64,000 bases of DNA from Diphasiastrum complanatum (lineage: Eukaryota > Streptophyta > Lycopodiopsida > Lycopodiales > Lycopodiaceae): NCBI GenBank assembly GCA_029204225.1, contig CM055101.1, forward strand, positions 42,432,927 to 42,496,926, in the 5' to 3' direction. This document shows, piece by piece, positions 11,147 to 25,477 of the stretch. The first letter of the stretch is position 1; each line of letters opens with the position of its first letter. A program made the translations under genes and the position numbers. Below the pieces are notes generated by a model. That model was not told where the DNA came from, did no database searches, and worked only from the letters and a program-made list of their open reading frames with translations.

Positions 11147-13669
11147 GTGATTGTGGTTGTGTTGCTTAATAGTGTTCGTAACACTATAGCGGGGTTTGGT
11201 ATGATTATGAAGCTAGTCATTGGGTTTCTAGTTTGGATATTGCCATAGATTATACTAGAAGGTAACTTAAGTTCAAACCCATTCACCTCATAAGTAATCC
11301 ATCTCAAATATTCTTTTGAATGATATAAATGTTTTTCATTTACTAATTCTTGTATTCTCTCCAATCAAGCAAACTTAATTTGATTCAATCTTTGATGCAA
11401 TTGCCATGATTTATCTACGAAAGCTTGACTATCTTTTTCAATGGTTTTATCATGATAATGTATGTGGTTTTAGAAATATATAATATATATATAGCTCTAA
11501 TGGTGTTTTTCAACCACTTTGAGCGATAGCTTCTCCATGTTTTTCAATGGATTAGCAATAGCTGATTTATCATGCTAAGTATATTTGTTAAGCATTACAC
11601 ATCACTCAAACTGAGAAATTTATGACAAGATTCTTTTAAAAGTCATTTTTCTCAATCTTAGTGAATTCTACGAGTTTTAAGGATCAATTTACCTTTTTGG
11701 ATCATTTGGATCCGAGTTACGGATTAGAAGTTATAGCCATTTGAAAATCCTTAATAAGTTTAACTCTTGAAAAGCATATATAATATTCCATTATAAAAAA
11801 CAGAATCTAATTGTTTTTTATTTTCTGGAGTTTTTACAGCAGAAGGTAAATTTGTAATTCGTTAGACTATAAAAACATACCATTTACTGTATACTTTGGG
11901 TTATAGGTTCAATATGAGCACATGAATCCATTTTTTTTTTCAGATTCATAAAAAAAGACACTTAGTATTCATAATAACAAAAAAAAACCCAGTCTACATG
12001 CTTAACTAAATGATTAAACAGAAGAAAATACAGTAAAAAGGTAAATGATTTCACCTCAGATCCTTATGCTCTGACTTAAATTTCAAGGAGACTGTCCATA
12101 GGCTAAGGTCTTTTCTTCAATAGTTGGAGTCACTCTGCATTTTTTTTCAGTAGCCCACATACTTTACTGCCAGAGTGCCGATTCCATCAATATCTTTACC
12201 GGGTAGTCTCTCTCACACAACCCAGAAATAGGCGTGGGCTGGGTCGCGTGGATTCTCCACATTTATGCTTCAGACAGCAGCGATGGCCTTCAAAATTAGA
12301 TTCCTTAAAACTGTACAGGTCTTCCTCTCTTACACAGAATCAGCGATGGTCTTCCTTTCTGAATCGCGGCTGCTTCATGTCTGTTTACAGCTCTCATCAA
12401 CATATTCAGGCACAAACCCAGAATTAGACTACTGTTCTGCGCTTGAAGATCTTGTCTGTGGATCGATTTGTCAAAAAAAATACAGGGCTGCTACTACTTC
12501 TAGCAACAGAGCTTCAGCGTTTCTTGATCATTACCAGACTGCATTTGAATTTCAGACAAGAGTCATTGGGTATTCGTGTCATTGACATTGGTGAACATTC
12601 ATACTGGAAATCAGAGGGGTTGAATGCACTGTGATCACTTTCCTGACACACAGTTCTTGCATACATAACCTCTACACACTCCTTCCTTCTACACAGAATG
12701 AACCACCTCTCCTTTCCTCTTTCCCTGCCTTCTTCACGTGAGAGAGGAGGTGCCTCATAACTTAATTTTCACTAAAGGCCTATCTTGAACATTTTGGCCT
12801 CCAAAACCATTTTCCCAGTTTCGGGTTTTTGAAACTCCGATTTTTCCCCGGATGTCAAACTGTCTCATAGGTATCACCATTCCTTCCATTCTTGTCTGTG
12901 TTACCCGTGACTTCGTATTCAACACGAACCATCATAAAACTGGCAACTCAACATCGCGTACAAACCGACACTCAGTATAATCAACCGTCATCCCCACCAA
13001 GGGAAATCACCAAAATATCAATATTTCGAACTCGGAAAACTTGTCTGACATCAACCCAACAAGTTTGATTTGTAAGTCTGCACTGTACTTTGCCTCAACA
13101 ATTTTTTAACTGCCTTTTTCATTTCGCTTCTTTCAGTAACAAGATTTTTTTAAGTCACAAACTGCTCTTCACTGGAAACCGCAACTGATCGTCGTCGAAC
13201 CCTTAACCTTAGGACCTTTCCTTGAAACTTAAGTCAGTGCCTTAAAGGTACCTGGGCATCTTTTATTATTCATGATATAAAGTACATTTCATCATTACAA
13301 TATGGCAAAAAATTGCCATTTAATAAAACTACTTAGCAACTGTCGATATTATCATCCATCAAAGTCACTTATGAGTGTTGCTAAAAATAGCTTATTGCTA
13401 TTTAACAAACTTACTAGAAATAGTAACATAGTAAAAATAGGTTTAATTTGTCTGATATAACTGTCATTTGAAAATTGATTATGACATTTGAACATGCCAT
13501 AGAATTTCATAGCTACTCTTTAACATAGCCACATTCGTATATCAGTAAAAAGTGGCATAATAGCAGATTTTGCACATATGAGATACATCTAGCACATTTT
13601 CTTCTAGAAAATCAGCATCAATGATTGTAATTGCTGAAATTTTGAAATTTTGACCAGAAAAATGCACTA
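11147..13669. mobile_element. Unclassified 2.5-kb insertion in copia RNase H, 5-bp target duplication
   Basis: The segment is flanked on both sides by the plus-strand 5-mer CACTG (11142-11146 and 13670-13674). Leaving it out restores the RNase H frame with no lost or gained base (Ala-Ala-Thr-Ser-Val then Lys-Glu-Ile). The ends are 'gtgattgtgg' and 'aaatgcacta'; they are not TG/CA and form no convincing inverted repeat. Inside, 11122-11364 (minus) and 12265-12585 (plus) are open but match nothing I recognise; several poly-T and poly-A runs occur near 11800-12000. Candidates include a non-LTR element with a short target duplication or an unusual DNA transposon. Confidence 0.75.
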
Positions 13670-14047
13670 CACTGACGTAGCTGCGACATATTCTGATTCC
13701 GTAGAGGATAATGAAATGCATTTCTGGCTATTCCACGAAATGGGTCCTCCTGCAAGAAAGCAAATGTAGCCAGAGGTGGATTTTCTGGTATCTACGTCTC
13801 TTGCCCAGTCTGAATCAGAATAGGTAATCAATGAGAGTACAGCTTCTGTATTTTCATTGTAACTCAAGGCATAGTGCTTTGAGGATTGAATGTACTTCAG
13901 AACTCTTTGTAGAGCTTTCCAGCATTGTAGGCCTGGATTGGACGTGAATTGTGAAAATGTGCTTACAACATATGCTAGATCAGGTCGTGTGCAAATCATA
14001 GAGTACATGAGATAACCTAAGATAGACTGATAACGGTAATTGTGCAT
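13667..14047 (-). pseudogene. Copia RNase H, N-terminal part
   Basis: Reads 'YRYQSILGYLMYSMICTRPD', 'YSDSDWARDVDTRKSTSGY' and 'SSTESEYVAATSV'. These carry the copia RNase H catalytic acidic residues, with the D in SDSDWA and the E in STESEY. The frame then runs into the 2.5-kb insertion. Confidence 0.92.
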
Positions 14048-14233
14048 TTCTTGCTAATCTGCCTTTGTTTTGGGGCACATGTCTTTGGATAGCTTGCATC
14101 CTGGATCCATAGGAGTGTCTATGGGCTTGCAATCCTCCATGTCGTATTTTCGAAGTATATTAAGTAGGTAGGATTGTTGGCTTATGGTGATCCTTTTGCT
14201 TACGCGATCTCTGTGAATCTCCATTCCAAGTAG

Positions 14234-14870
14234 TCAATGGACTGGACCTAAATCAGCCATCTCAAACTCTGATGAGAGTAAGATCTTAGTTTCTTGTAGC
14301 AACTGATTTGAATTGCTGATGATTAGGGAATCATCAACGTATAGTGCTATTATAACATAGCTTGGCCCCTTTGGTTTTAGATACACATTTGAATCTATAG
14401 TGTAGGAGGTAAAGTCATGTTGCAACAAGAAACGATTTATTCTATCATACCAGGCCCTTCGAGCTTGCCTCAGACCGTATAATGCCTTGTGCAATTTGCA
14501 TAGTAGATGTTCTTTGCCTTGAGGGATGTAACCTTCTGGTTGATAGATGTAGACATCTTCCTGTATGTATATGTGTAGGAATGTCGTCTGGACGTCCATT
14601 TGGAATATCCAGATCTTCTGCAGCAGATATAGCCAATAGAGTACGAATAGACTGATGTTTTACTATTGGACTGAAAGTCTCAGTGCAGTCTATCCCATAT
14701 ACTTGTTCAAAGCCTTTAACCACCAGTCTAGCTTTTCCTTTGGATATAGATCCATCTGGCTTAAGCTTTAGCTTGAAGATCCATTTAGAATCAATTGGCT
14801 TTACACCTGTAGGAGGAATGACAAGACTCCAGGTCTTGTTCTTCATTAGAGATTGATACTTGGCATCCAT
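14234..14870 (-). pseudogene. Copia reverse transcriptase, frameshifted
   Basis: The first frame (14870-14600) reads 'KPIDSKWIFKLKLKPDGSI', 'KARLVVKGFEQVYGIDCTET' and 'FSPIVK'. A shift near 14600 moves reading to 14599-14234, with 'YGLRQARRAWYDRI' and the catalytic 'ALYVDDSLI'. A further break near 14050-14234 separates it from RNase H. The YVDD box is intact but the frame is not. Confidence 0.92.
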
Positions 14871-14964
14871 GACAACTTTTCATTTGTCTGCATCGGACAT
14901 TGACAGTGCTTCTACTACGGTGGCAGGTTCGTCATGACTGATGAAAGCCTGAGGGATGAAGCGG

Positions 14965-15900
14965 TCAAGCTACTGTCGTTGTCTCACAAATCTTCGAATT
15001 GTAGTGCTTGATCAGACGATTCTCCTTGGTGAATGACTGGGATTCTAGTATTTTGCGGTTGAACGATCGTGGGTCTAGGCCCATCGACGGTAAGTGGAGT
15101 CGTTGGGACGAACTTCGTTGCTTGAACAGTCGTAGGTCGTAGCCTATCACTGGAAGGTGGAGCTGCTATGGCAATCTTGTGTATTGGTTGCTTCAATTTG
15201 AAATCGTAATATTTGTCTTCAAGGAAGACATCATCACGACTGACCGAGATCTGGCCCGTAACCACATCGTAAACACGATATGCCTTGTGTGAAGTTGAAT
15301 CGTCGATGGAGATGCTTTTACAGCTTACTGGGTCCAGCTTCTTCCTCAGATCAGATGGCATTTGTGCATAGCAGAGACATCCGAAAACATGCAGGTGTTT
15401 CAAACTTGGTTTGTAACCGTAGTAGGCTTCAAACGGTGTCTTGGAATCAACCGCTTTAGTGCTAGAGTAATTGTGCAGATAGCAAGCCGTAGAGATAGCT
15501 TCCGCCCAAAAGGTTCGAGGCAAATGCAGATTTGTTGTCATGGATCATGCAACTTCCAACAACGTGCGGTTCTTTCGCTCTGCTACTCCGTTTTGTTGTG
15601 GAGTGTGGTGCACACCTCATGAAGATAGGTAGTCCTTCATCTCATTTGACAAGAACTCTCCCCCTGAATCAGACCATAGGGCCTCGACCCTCTAACCAGT
15701 TTGATTTTAAGCGTATTGCTTGAAGTCTTTGAAGAAACGAAATGCTTCTGACTTGTTCTTAATGAACATTACACTGAGAATCGGAGTAATCATCAATGAA
15801 TGTGATAAAATACAAAGCTTGACCTAATGGAGGTACGCTCATAGGACCACACAAGTCACTGTGTATCAGTGACAAGATGGACTTCGCCCTTTTGGCTTGT
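14965..15900 (-). pseudogene. Copia integrase, decayed
   Basis: Residues of the integrase core and C-terminal part are readable: 'RTFWAEAISTACYLHNYSST', 'TPFEAYYGYKPSLKHLHVFG' and 'YRVYDVVTGQISVSRDDVF'. Upstream, near 15560-15620, 'TPQQNGVAERKNRTL' is split over frames. The central catalytic block at 15620-15900 is badly broken. Confidence 0.85.
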
Positions 15901-15911
15901 CCTCTGGGAAA

Positions 15912-16118
15912 TCACGTTCTAGGTTGTTTCCCTAGTAGACAATTTTCACAGATAGTCTGATTAGCTGTGGTGATAGCAATTATATTCATGTTTTTGACCA
16001 TTTTATTGTGATGCATATACAAGATTGAACGCATATTTAAATAAACTAATCTTTGATGCCATAAATTTGCATCTGAAGAACTCACAGAAAGTGCAACATC
16101 GTGACTCAGTATGTACAA
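15912..16118 (-). pseudogene. GAG-pre-integrase / zinc-binding part of copia integrase
   Basis: Reads 'DANLWHQRLVYLNMRSI' and ends 'CENCLLGKQPRT', giving the H and CxxC ligands of the integrase zinc finger in the usual copia context. Confidence 0.85.
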
Positions 16119-16358
16119 ATTTCATTCTCTGTAAGCATAGAGGATTTCCTTTGAATTTTTATCTAAAATAGTACATTGGTTGGCAATGAACAAAGCTCTA
16201 TAGCCCTGATCTGTGATCTTGCTAATAGATAAAATGTTCTTTGTTAATTTGGGTACATAAAGTACTCCATTAGGCTGCCTAGTGATGCCATCAGAGAACT
16301 GTAGTTGAATAGACCCTTGGCCTTCAACTTGGTGTGAACTAGAGTCACCAAAGAAAAT

Positions 16359-17357
16359 TTACTTTGATTCTGTAGCTGTGAGTGTAGAGAAGAGGTCCTT
16401 GCATGGCGTCATGTGCTGAGAAGCACCTAAATCGAGATACCAATGATGGGCATCTCTACTGGATTGATCTTGTACCATCAACGCCTTCTCTTCATCTTGA
16501 GATCCTTCAGTGACTGTGTCAGGGCTGCCTTCTTGGTGCTGCTGCATCTTCTTCTTTGCTTCATTGTGTTTGAGGATGCGACAGTCCTTGATGTCGTGGT
16601 TGGTTCTTTTGCAATATCTGCAAAATAACTTGGTCTTGGATGACGAGTGACTATACTGTTGCTGTTGTTGTGGTTGTGATGTCGTTGGTTGTTCCGCCTT
16701 TGTCTTCTTATCCTTGAAGCCTTTCTTCTTCTTGGATTGCTGCTTGTTTGAATAGAGTGCCATGGATTTGGTACTCATAGATGTGGACAACCTTTTCCTC
16801 CTGACTTCTTCCTGCAACAAGCTTGTTGTCAATTTTTGGAAAGACAACGCAGGGGTATTGCTCAGAAGCAGCACTAAATTATCGTAGGAGGATGGAAGAC
16901 TAGCAAAAAGAGACATGGTAGAGTCTTCTTCTGATATAGGGGAACCTATTGCAGCCAGTTGGTTCATCAATTGTTTGAACTCATTCAAATGGTCATTGAC
17001 TAAGGTGCTTTCACTCATTCTAAGCGTTAGTACCTTCTTCCTCAAGAAGAGACGAGTCGAGACATCTGAGGTCTCGTAGATGCTGGTGAGTGTATCCCAT
17101 GCTTCTTTGGAAGTAGTACAATTGGATACATGAGCAATTTGAGTGTCTTTAAGATTTAGAGATACAATGGCAAGAGCCTTGCCATCCTTGGTTGCCCAAG
17201 CTGGGAGCTATTCGGGTTCTGCCGATCTGACTATAGAACCGTTAACGTATCCCCATAACTCCTTTTCAGTCAGGATCATCCTCATTTTGAACTTCCACAT
17301 GTGGAAGTCATCTCCGTTGAATTTATTGATCAAACGGATCTCTGAGGTACCTTCCAT
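16359..17357 (-). pseudogene. Copia gag and protease N-terminus
   Basis: The ATG at 17357 opens a gag frame that reads 'NKFNGDDFHMWKFKMRMIL' and continues to a CX2CX4HX4C zinc knuckle 'CRYCKRTNHDIKDC'. It then reaches the protease motif 'YLDLGASQHMT', where the usual D-S-G is D-L-G. One in-frame TAG at 17208-17210 interrupts gag; otherwise the frame is open for about 330 codons. Gag forms the virus-like particle and the protease would process the polyprotein. Confidence 0.9.
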
Positions 17358-17435
17358 AGTGATCAAAATTATACACAAACAATTCAGAATAGCTTTTGAA
17401 AAAAGATCCTAGTCTCTAGTAATCCACTGAACCAA

Positions 17436-17448
17436 GGATCTGATACCA
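17436..17448 (-). other. Copia primer-binding site
   Basis: The minus strand reads TGGTATCAGATCC four bases inside the 5' LTR. It matches the common plant copia site for initiator tRNA-Met (TGGTATCAGAGC) apart from the last positions. Confidence 0.88.
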
Positions 17449-17452
17449 CTTA

Positions 17453-18886
<1,434 letters not shown>

Positions 18887-19838
18887 ACATGATGAATGTG
18901 CACTTAACCCAATCTGACGTTCTTTTAAATTGGATGCTATTGATTTTCATAAATAATTTTTTTCAACTCAAAAGCAGAAGTAAGCACATCCACATCATGG
19001 CAACTAAGATCATTAATTATTGGCTAATTTATTTTTTTCTGATTGTAACATTTCTAACTCACACCTTCCAAAGAAAGCATTTATTCAAGTGATACACCAC
19101 CAATTTTTTTCATGTCGTTGCTTTGAATGAAGCCAAGCACTTTAGCAATCCAAAAACGATGATTCTCACTATCATTGGAAGCTAAAAGTGCAATGAGGAT
19201 CCCAACATTACTCTCACTGAGATTGTTAGACCACTTACTCTTGGCAACTTCTACATTTTGATAAGTTTTTGTGGAACCTAAATAAATTTCTCATTCTTCA
19301 CCTTGCACAAGGTGTAAAAGTTTAGTACTTTCTGAAATAGTAGAGGATTCAATATTCGTTATTGGAATAGTTGTTCATCAAATTCTTCAAATGAGTTTGC
19401 ATCACCAAGTTAAACAAACTTTATTTCTACTCTTTTAAAAAATTTTCAACAATGTCAATGAAACTTCACAAAAAATTAGTATGCTACTTAAGCAGTTGTT
19501 TCCAAAAGTTTGATGTTGCAAACGAACCAAACAGAACTAGCTTTCTCTATGATTCTTTTGTCCTTTTAAGGTGAACTTTAAATGACATAATGATGTAAGT
19601 GTAATTTGAAAAGAAGACACTCTGTTAAAAACAAACTTCTTCAAATGATTACCACGACACATAGTTTGAAAATTACTTTCCTCACAATAGTGTTACGCCA
19701 TCACCATAATTTCCAATTTTCAACCAGTGGTGAGAACTAGCATCAATAATTTGTGCCAACCAATGTTTCCATGTAACCTAAAGTATCATAGTAATGCATT
19801 GGTCTAGGGGTATACAACTCCCCAACAATAGTTTGGGG
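18887..19838. other. No confident gene; one decayed minus-strand frame
   Basis: Mostly AT-rich unassigned DNA. On the minus strand, roughly 19245-19110 reads a protein-like stretch including 'ESNVGILIALLASNDSENHR' and then 'FWIAKVLGFIQ', but it is short, has stops on both sides and matches no family I can name. Confidence 0.4.
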
Positions 19839-20885
19839 TGTTGAAAGTATAGTACAAAGGACCGTAAATGAACCTACCTACATAAGGCTCCAAGAGTGAT
19901 TGATTGATTGACACACCTATCCAATGCAAAACTAGTCACCAAATCTTTGATCTAGATTAGCCTAAGATCTTACAACCAAGAGCAATCAAATAGAATGATC
20001 AAATATGGAAACCCAACCCCACACACGTGTGGTATAGCCTCTAGTATGGCCTAATATCAGATAATTATAGTAATCAAGTTTTTATTGCAATACAAACACA
20101 AAAACACAAGACAAACAGTGAAGAAGCTCAAGATTACCAATTTGGTCTAAAAAATTGTTAGGCTTTACTATGAGAGATGGATTGTATATACAAAAGGCTC
20201 TTCCCCATCTCGAGTTACGTGAAAATCCGGCATGTAATAAGGAAGATGATTGACCATTTTTGCCCTAATTTGTCAATCTTACCTAACCCTAGACTTTTGC
20301 CAAGTTGGTGGCTAGGTTGGTTATCCACCTCCATGATTCAAGGAATTTGGTCCTATAATTTAAAAATTATGACCAAACAAGCCTAACTAACCGTATGAAT
20401 GATATCTAAACTACTAGGGTAGCCTACGCACGCCGCAACATGGACTCACATGTGTGGGACCCACATATGTACAATCTACATGGTTTTGATCAAGCTACAT
20501 TTGCAAATTTTTGGCTATTTCTCACACTCCTCAAATTTAGCTTGATCTATCTACAACTCTCTTTGCTTGATGAATGAATACTTTAGAAGTGTCTAAAAAA
20601 TCCAGCTACAAACAAGGAACTTTTGAGACTCCAAGAGAATGATGCCCATGAAGGATCTTTCACCACCTCTTAAAGGATCCCTTACATGATGTTCCATTAT
20701 TGTGTCTATATACATGTAGCACACTTCAAAGCTAAACAACATGCCAAGCTATAAATTCCAAGCCTTTTTGTGCACTTGATGATATGTCTCTTAAGCTATT
20801 AAGTGCATAAAAAATGTTGCTAAATCCAACTTGCCTTCCTTGATTCATATGGGTGAGCATTGATGACTCCATATTTGTGATGCCA
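19839..20885 (-). mobile_element. Copia-family fragment (LTR plus 3' internal end)
   Basis: The LTR spans about 19839-20524 (TGTTGAAAG ... TTCTCA) and is followed by ~360 bp of internal sequence. Both match, in order and orientation, the LTR at 41510-42208 and the internal sequence that follows it. The purine-rich strand beside the LTR ('aaatttgaggagtg') is the 3' polypurine tract. The match stops near 20885, where unrelated DNA and then a gypsy element begin, so this is the 3' end of a truncated minus-strand copy. Confidence 0.85.
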
Positions 20886-21407
20886 TGAATTTGCTAAATA
20901 TCAAATATCAACCTAAATATGGCATGATATACTCGAATATGAAGATATGAGCTGGATAAATATAAATAATGAAGAGGCCTATACATTTTTCGAGAATATA
21001 ACTCCTAGAGACTTGCCTTGTATTTAAGGACAAGACCTCTAGATGTGAAACGTTGCCTTGAATAGACTTTACTAGGTCATCGCGAAACAACTAAATATGA
21101 ATCTACATAATAAACTAGAGTAATTCAACTCTTCGTTAAATATACCTCTCATGGTATAATTGAACATACTAGACCTTTTTATGGGAGCAACGCACCTGTA
21201 GTCTTTAGAAGTGTGTTTGTTCGCTTCGTAAAATATATATTGACCACACGCTTCAGTCTCAATCATCGAGATACAAAGAGTTCATGTATTTGTAAGAGAT
21301 TGAAGAAGTGAATAGAGTGTTGAGAATTATTCTCTCTTAACTCTATTCTGGCGCACTGTTAAGTGTGAGTGATCTTGAGTCTACTAGACCAAAACCTTCT
21401 TCTTCTA

Positions 21408-24282
21408 ACACATGAATGTGGTGTACGAAATGTGAAACTTTTGGACATTCTAAGAAAGACTGCACAACTGTGAATGTAAAGTATATCGAAAATCCTACCC
21501 AGGAGGTACTCTTCATTTTTCAGAATGATGCAACTACTAATTATGTTTAGGGTACTGTAGCATTTGCCCACCAGGATAGACCAAAGTTTGCACCAAAAAT
21601 ACACAATCCTCCAGAATTTGTTGGACCAGTGATGAAGTCACAAACCACAACTAAACCAGTGTCGAGCAATTGTTATAACTGTGGAGAGCCAGGACATTTT
21701 TCACCTGACTGTCCTCAGCCATGAAAGCCGATTGGATATTTACCACTATGTTCGAACTGTAGGAAGCCTGGCCATAAGTATCCTGAGTGCCCTCAGCCGC
21801 AGAAGCCGTGACCAAAGTACCAGTATGTAGTTGTTGCAGACTTGAAAGCAAAAGCTTCGGCTGAAATTGATGTTACCATTGCTGGATGCTTAGATTTTGG
21901 TTCAAGCGTGGACATATAATAACAGAAGACACAGCTCATGCTTTGGGGCTGACTGACATTCGGCCAACACAGCGAAATATCAAGTTAGCATATTTGACTC
22001 GATGAAAGCCTGTTGGAGAATTGAAGGATGTCACTATTTACATTCAAGACAAGCCTTTTACAGTGAATTTTATAGTTATCAAACCACTTGGTTTGCCATT
22101 TTATTCTGTACTAATTGGAACGGCCATGGCTTTATCAATCAAATGCAAGTGTTCACTAGAAGTCCAGAGAATTGAGATTTCAAATTGGTGAGACCAATAA
22201 TCGAGGTAAGCCAGCAAAACAAATAATCACCTGGAGTCGTGACAAATACAAAGGTGAAACTCCTTTGTCTGACACCAGTTTTATCTCAGAAGATTCTTCT
22301 TATGCACTAAATATTTTTTCCAATGCATCTGACATTGAAGTGCAATATTTCGAATGCTATGAGAATAATGACAAAGAAGAATTTTTTAAAGTCTGCAACA
22401 CTGAAGCAGATGTTTTGAATAAAGAAATAAAAGTTGCAGACACGAATTCTGAAGAGTCTGATGAAGATTCAAATGACGAATTTGATGAAACCGAACAAGA
22501 ATTTGGTAATAAGAACCAGGCTGACGACAAGAATATATCTATGGAGTCAACCATGAGTGAAATTCATGGCCATACTAAGGCCAGTATGACATAAGGTATC
22601 ATTCTACCAGATTCTATTGAACTAATTGAACTTGCACCTGGCAGATTTGTGCATGTCTCCAGAAGGACAATAAGAATATACTATGCAAGTCGACAGCTAA
22701 GTGCCTCAGAGAAGAATTATTCGGCCACAAAAAGGGAAACACTCGGAATGATGTCTACTAAGAAATTTCGGCATTATTTGTTGGGATATGCTTTTATTTT
22801 CCATGTTGATCACTATGCTCTAAGGCATCTCATGAATAAACCAGATTTATCAGGACAAATTGCTCGATGGGTTCTACTTCTGCAAGAATTCACTTATCAA
22901 GTAGAACTTCGCCAAGGAAAATATCATACGAATGTTGATTATCTATTGCGACTCAGCACAGAAAAAGTTGAAAAACCAATTAATGATGATTTTCCAGACA
23001 AAAATTTATTCGAAATTTCATTTACGAATTCGTTATATTCTGATATCATTACCTATCTTAAAGGATCAGATATATCCGGATGGATATCATTTGGAGAAAA
23101 AGACAGTTTTTCAATATAAGATAGCACCTTATACTATTATTAACAATGTCCTATACAAGCTTGGTGCTGATCATCAACTAAGAAGATGTCTCAAAACCGA
23201 AGATATTAAAAAGGCTGTACAAAGGCTTACATTCAGAGGATGCTGGCGGAGACTATGCTTTAAAGAACATTGTTAGTAAAATATCGACTGCCAAGTACTA
23301 GTGGCCAATTATGTTCAAGGATGTATCCAATTATATATGATCATGTGATCCATGCCAGAGATCTGGAAAGCCAACAAAAGCAATGAATTGGTCGTTGACA
23401 CCAATCTTGTCTCTTGCACCATTTAAAAATGGAGGATTGACTTTGTTGATCCAATCAAGCGCGTGACTAGACACACTAAGTGTCATTATATTTTGGTTGC
23501 GACAGATTATGACACGAAGAACGTAGAAGCAGAAGCGACGAAATGAAACGATGCGAAAACTGTCGCAGCGTTCTTATTCAAATCTATAATCACGATATAT
23601 GGTTGTCCTCTTGAATTAGTTAGTGACCGTGGTACACATTTTTTAAATGACACAATACAGCTGCTGACAACGTATTTTCTGATTAAACACAGAAAGACAA
23701 CCCCTTATAATCCAAAAGCAAACGGGTTGACTGAGAGAGCAAATGGAATACTTTGCAAGATCTTGAATAAGATTACTATTGCACATGCGACTGATTGGGA
23801 TCAGAAATTACCTTCAGTTCTCTGGGCTTATCGAAACACAGAGAAGATCATGACGAAGCAAACACCATATTTTCTCACTTATGGTATGCATCCTATTTTA
23901 CCTATTGAATTCGAGGTGCCAACTATTCATATACAAGCTCAACGAACAGATGCAGAATGTATTAACGAAAGGTTGACGACTATTGAAGAACTATCTGAAG
24001 CTCGTTCAAATTCACAAAAACTAATGGAGGAAATCCAGGAACAACGGAAGAAATAGTATGATAGTCGTATCAGGAAAAGTGACTTTAAAGCTGATGACTT
24101 TGTGCTGATCTATGATAGTCGACATCATAAGTTTCCTAGAAAACTTCATATGAGATGGCTCAGATCTTTTAAAGTTATAGAGGTGTTCGAGAATGGTTCT
24201 GTTCAACTCCAATCACTTAACGACAAACTATTACCGACTCAAATTAATGGGTCCAAACTCAAGAAATATTATCTTTGACCAA
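21408..24282 (+). pseudogene. Ty3/gypsy element remnant with the reverse transcriptase deleted
   Basis: Read in order on the plus strand. Three CX2CX4HX4C zinc knuckles ('CTKCETFGHSKKDC' near 21420, then two near 21670 and 21755) belong to gag. An aspartic-protease-like stretch with 'LDFGSSVD' follows near 21890, where the usual second motif residue S is F, and then 'KLAYLTR' to about 22190. An acidic linker (22172-22594) ends 'IELAPGRFVHVS', and the next bases are already RNase H ('YYASRQLSASEKNYSATKRE', 'FHVDHYALRHLMNK'). Reverse transcriptase is therefore missing by deletion near 22650. Integrase follows, with 'VATDYDTK', 'LVSDRGTHF' and 'NGLTERANGI', ending near 24282. At least ten stops or shifts occur. 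Confidence 0.9.
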
Positions 24283-24720
24283 TTTTTTTTCTTGAATCTT
24301 TCTGGAATTTTTCACAAATTTTTTAGTATCTTTCTCCAATTTTTCGTGCATTTTTTTACCACTTTATAGCATTCTTTTTCTAGAATCTTTCGACCATCCT
24401 TTCGAGAATTTTCTAGCATCTTTTTTCAATTTTTCGAGAATTTTTCTAGTATATTTTTATTTCCGAGAATATTTCGACAAATTTTCTAGCATTTTACTAA
24501 AAAACTTTTCGAGAACTTTTCAATAATTTTTCTATCTATCTAGAATCTTTCGAAAATCTTTTCGAGAATTTTTCTAGCCTGTATTCTAAAATATTTGAGA
24601 ATCTTTCCAAAATCTTTTGAGAACTTTTTCTGGAGCCATTCTAGAACTTTTTGAAAATCTTTCTAGCATATTTTCGAAAATGTTTTGAAAATCTCTCGAT
24701 CGACTTTTTGTATCCATCTA
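24283..24720 (+). repeat. Degenerate short tandem repeat around 'ttttcgagaattttctag'
   Basis: Just after the gypsy integrase frame ends, a T-rich region repeats variants of 'tttcgagaatttttctagcat' about 15 times with variable spacing (roughly 20-35 bases). No protein is evident. It may be part of the 3' untranslated region or LTR of the gypsy element. Confidence 0.6.
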
Positions 24721-24837
24721 TTAAATATGATGGCCACGTGGTCATCATTATTCACATGTGTTTACACCTACACATTTAAATGGATTTTCTTTATTATTTT
24801 CTTTTTACAAACGGTCTTACCACCATTAAGACTATTC

Positions 24838-25477
24838 TGTCAAATCATATTATTGTCGCGAATGTGTCGCGAACCTGATTCTTTTCGCGTTCGTTTGGTC
24901 TTTTTTTTGTGGAAGTTTTCAGGATCCTAAGCAAGCGACTACAGATCATAGAACATAAAAGATTCGAGCAATCAAGACGACGAAAACAATGAGATGGAGA
25001 GGAGAGCAATTGTATTATCTGTTTTTGAGATTCGAGTGAGTTGGTCAGTGTCTCGCTCGTTGGTGGCTTCAACTCAATCCTTGTGTTCTGCTCGTTTGCA
25101 GACTTTCATGCACAACTATTCTCAGTATTTTTCGTCTCTCTATCTTCTATATTGTATTGATCAAAAACTGTGTATATATCTCCACTGTGTGGAGTTTACA
25201 AGACAGCTAAACAAAGAATTACAAGACAAGTCAATGCTAATCAACTAGTTAGTTATTCTCTGTTATCGCTAACTCTTTCAGCTGAGCGTGAAGTACAGTA
25301 GACCACGCTCGTCGAGCTGCCAGTTGGCAACACGAATTGTTTTCTTTCGTCTTCGTCTCGTTTTGTTTCGTGTCTTTCAGTCTTCGAGGTCGCCCTTCGC
25401 CCTTCGCCCTTCGCCCTTTGCTTCGTTTCACTTCGTCACCTTCGCGACAAAGTTACAAGAGTTCACAATTTTTGACA
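24838..25477 (-). repeat. 640-bp copia 3' LTR
   Basis: Bounded by the inverted repeat TGTCAAA...TTTGACA. On the minus strand the polypurine tract CAAGAGGGAG directly precedes its start at 25477, and the polymerase frame runs into it. No second copy is seen in the window, so the element has lost its 5' end. Confidence 0.85.

Noticed and set aside
11147-13669. CACTA-type transposon as explanation for the insertion (right end reads CACTA)
   Set aside because: The left end does not carry the matching TAGTG/CACTA in inverted form, and the duplication is 5 bp, not 3 bp.
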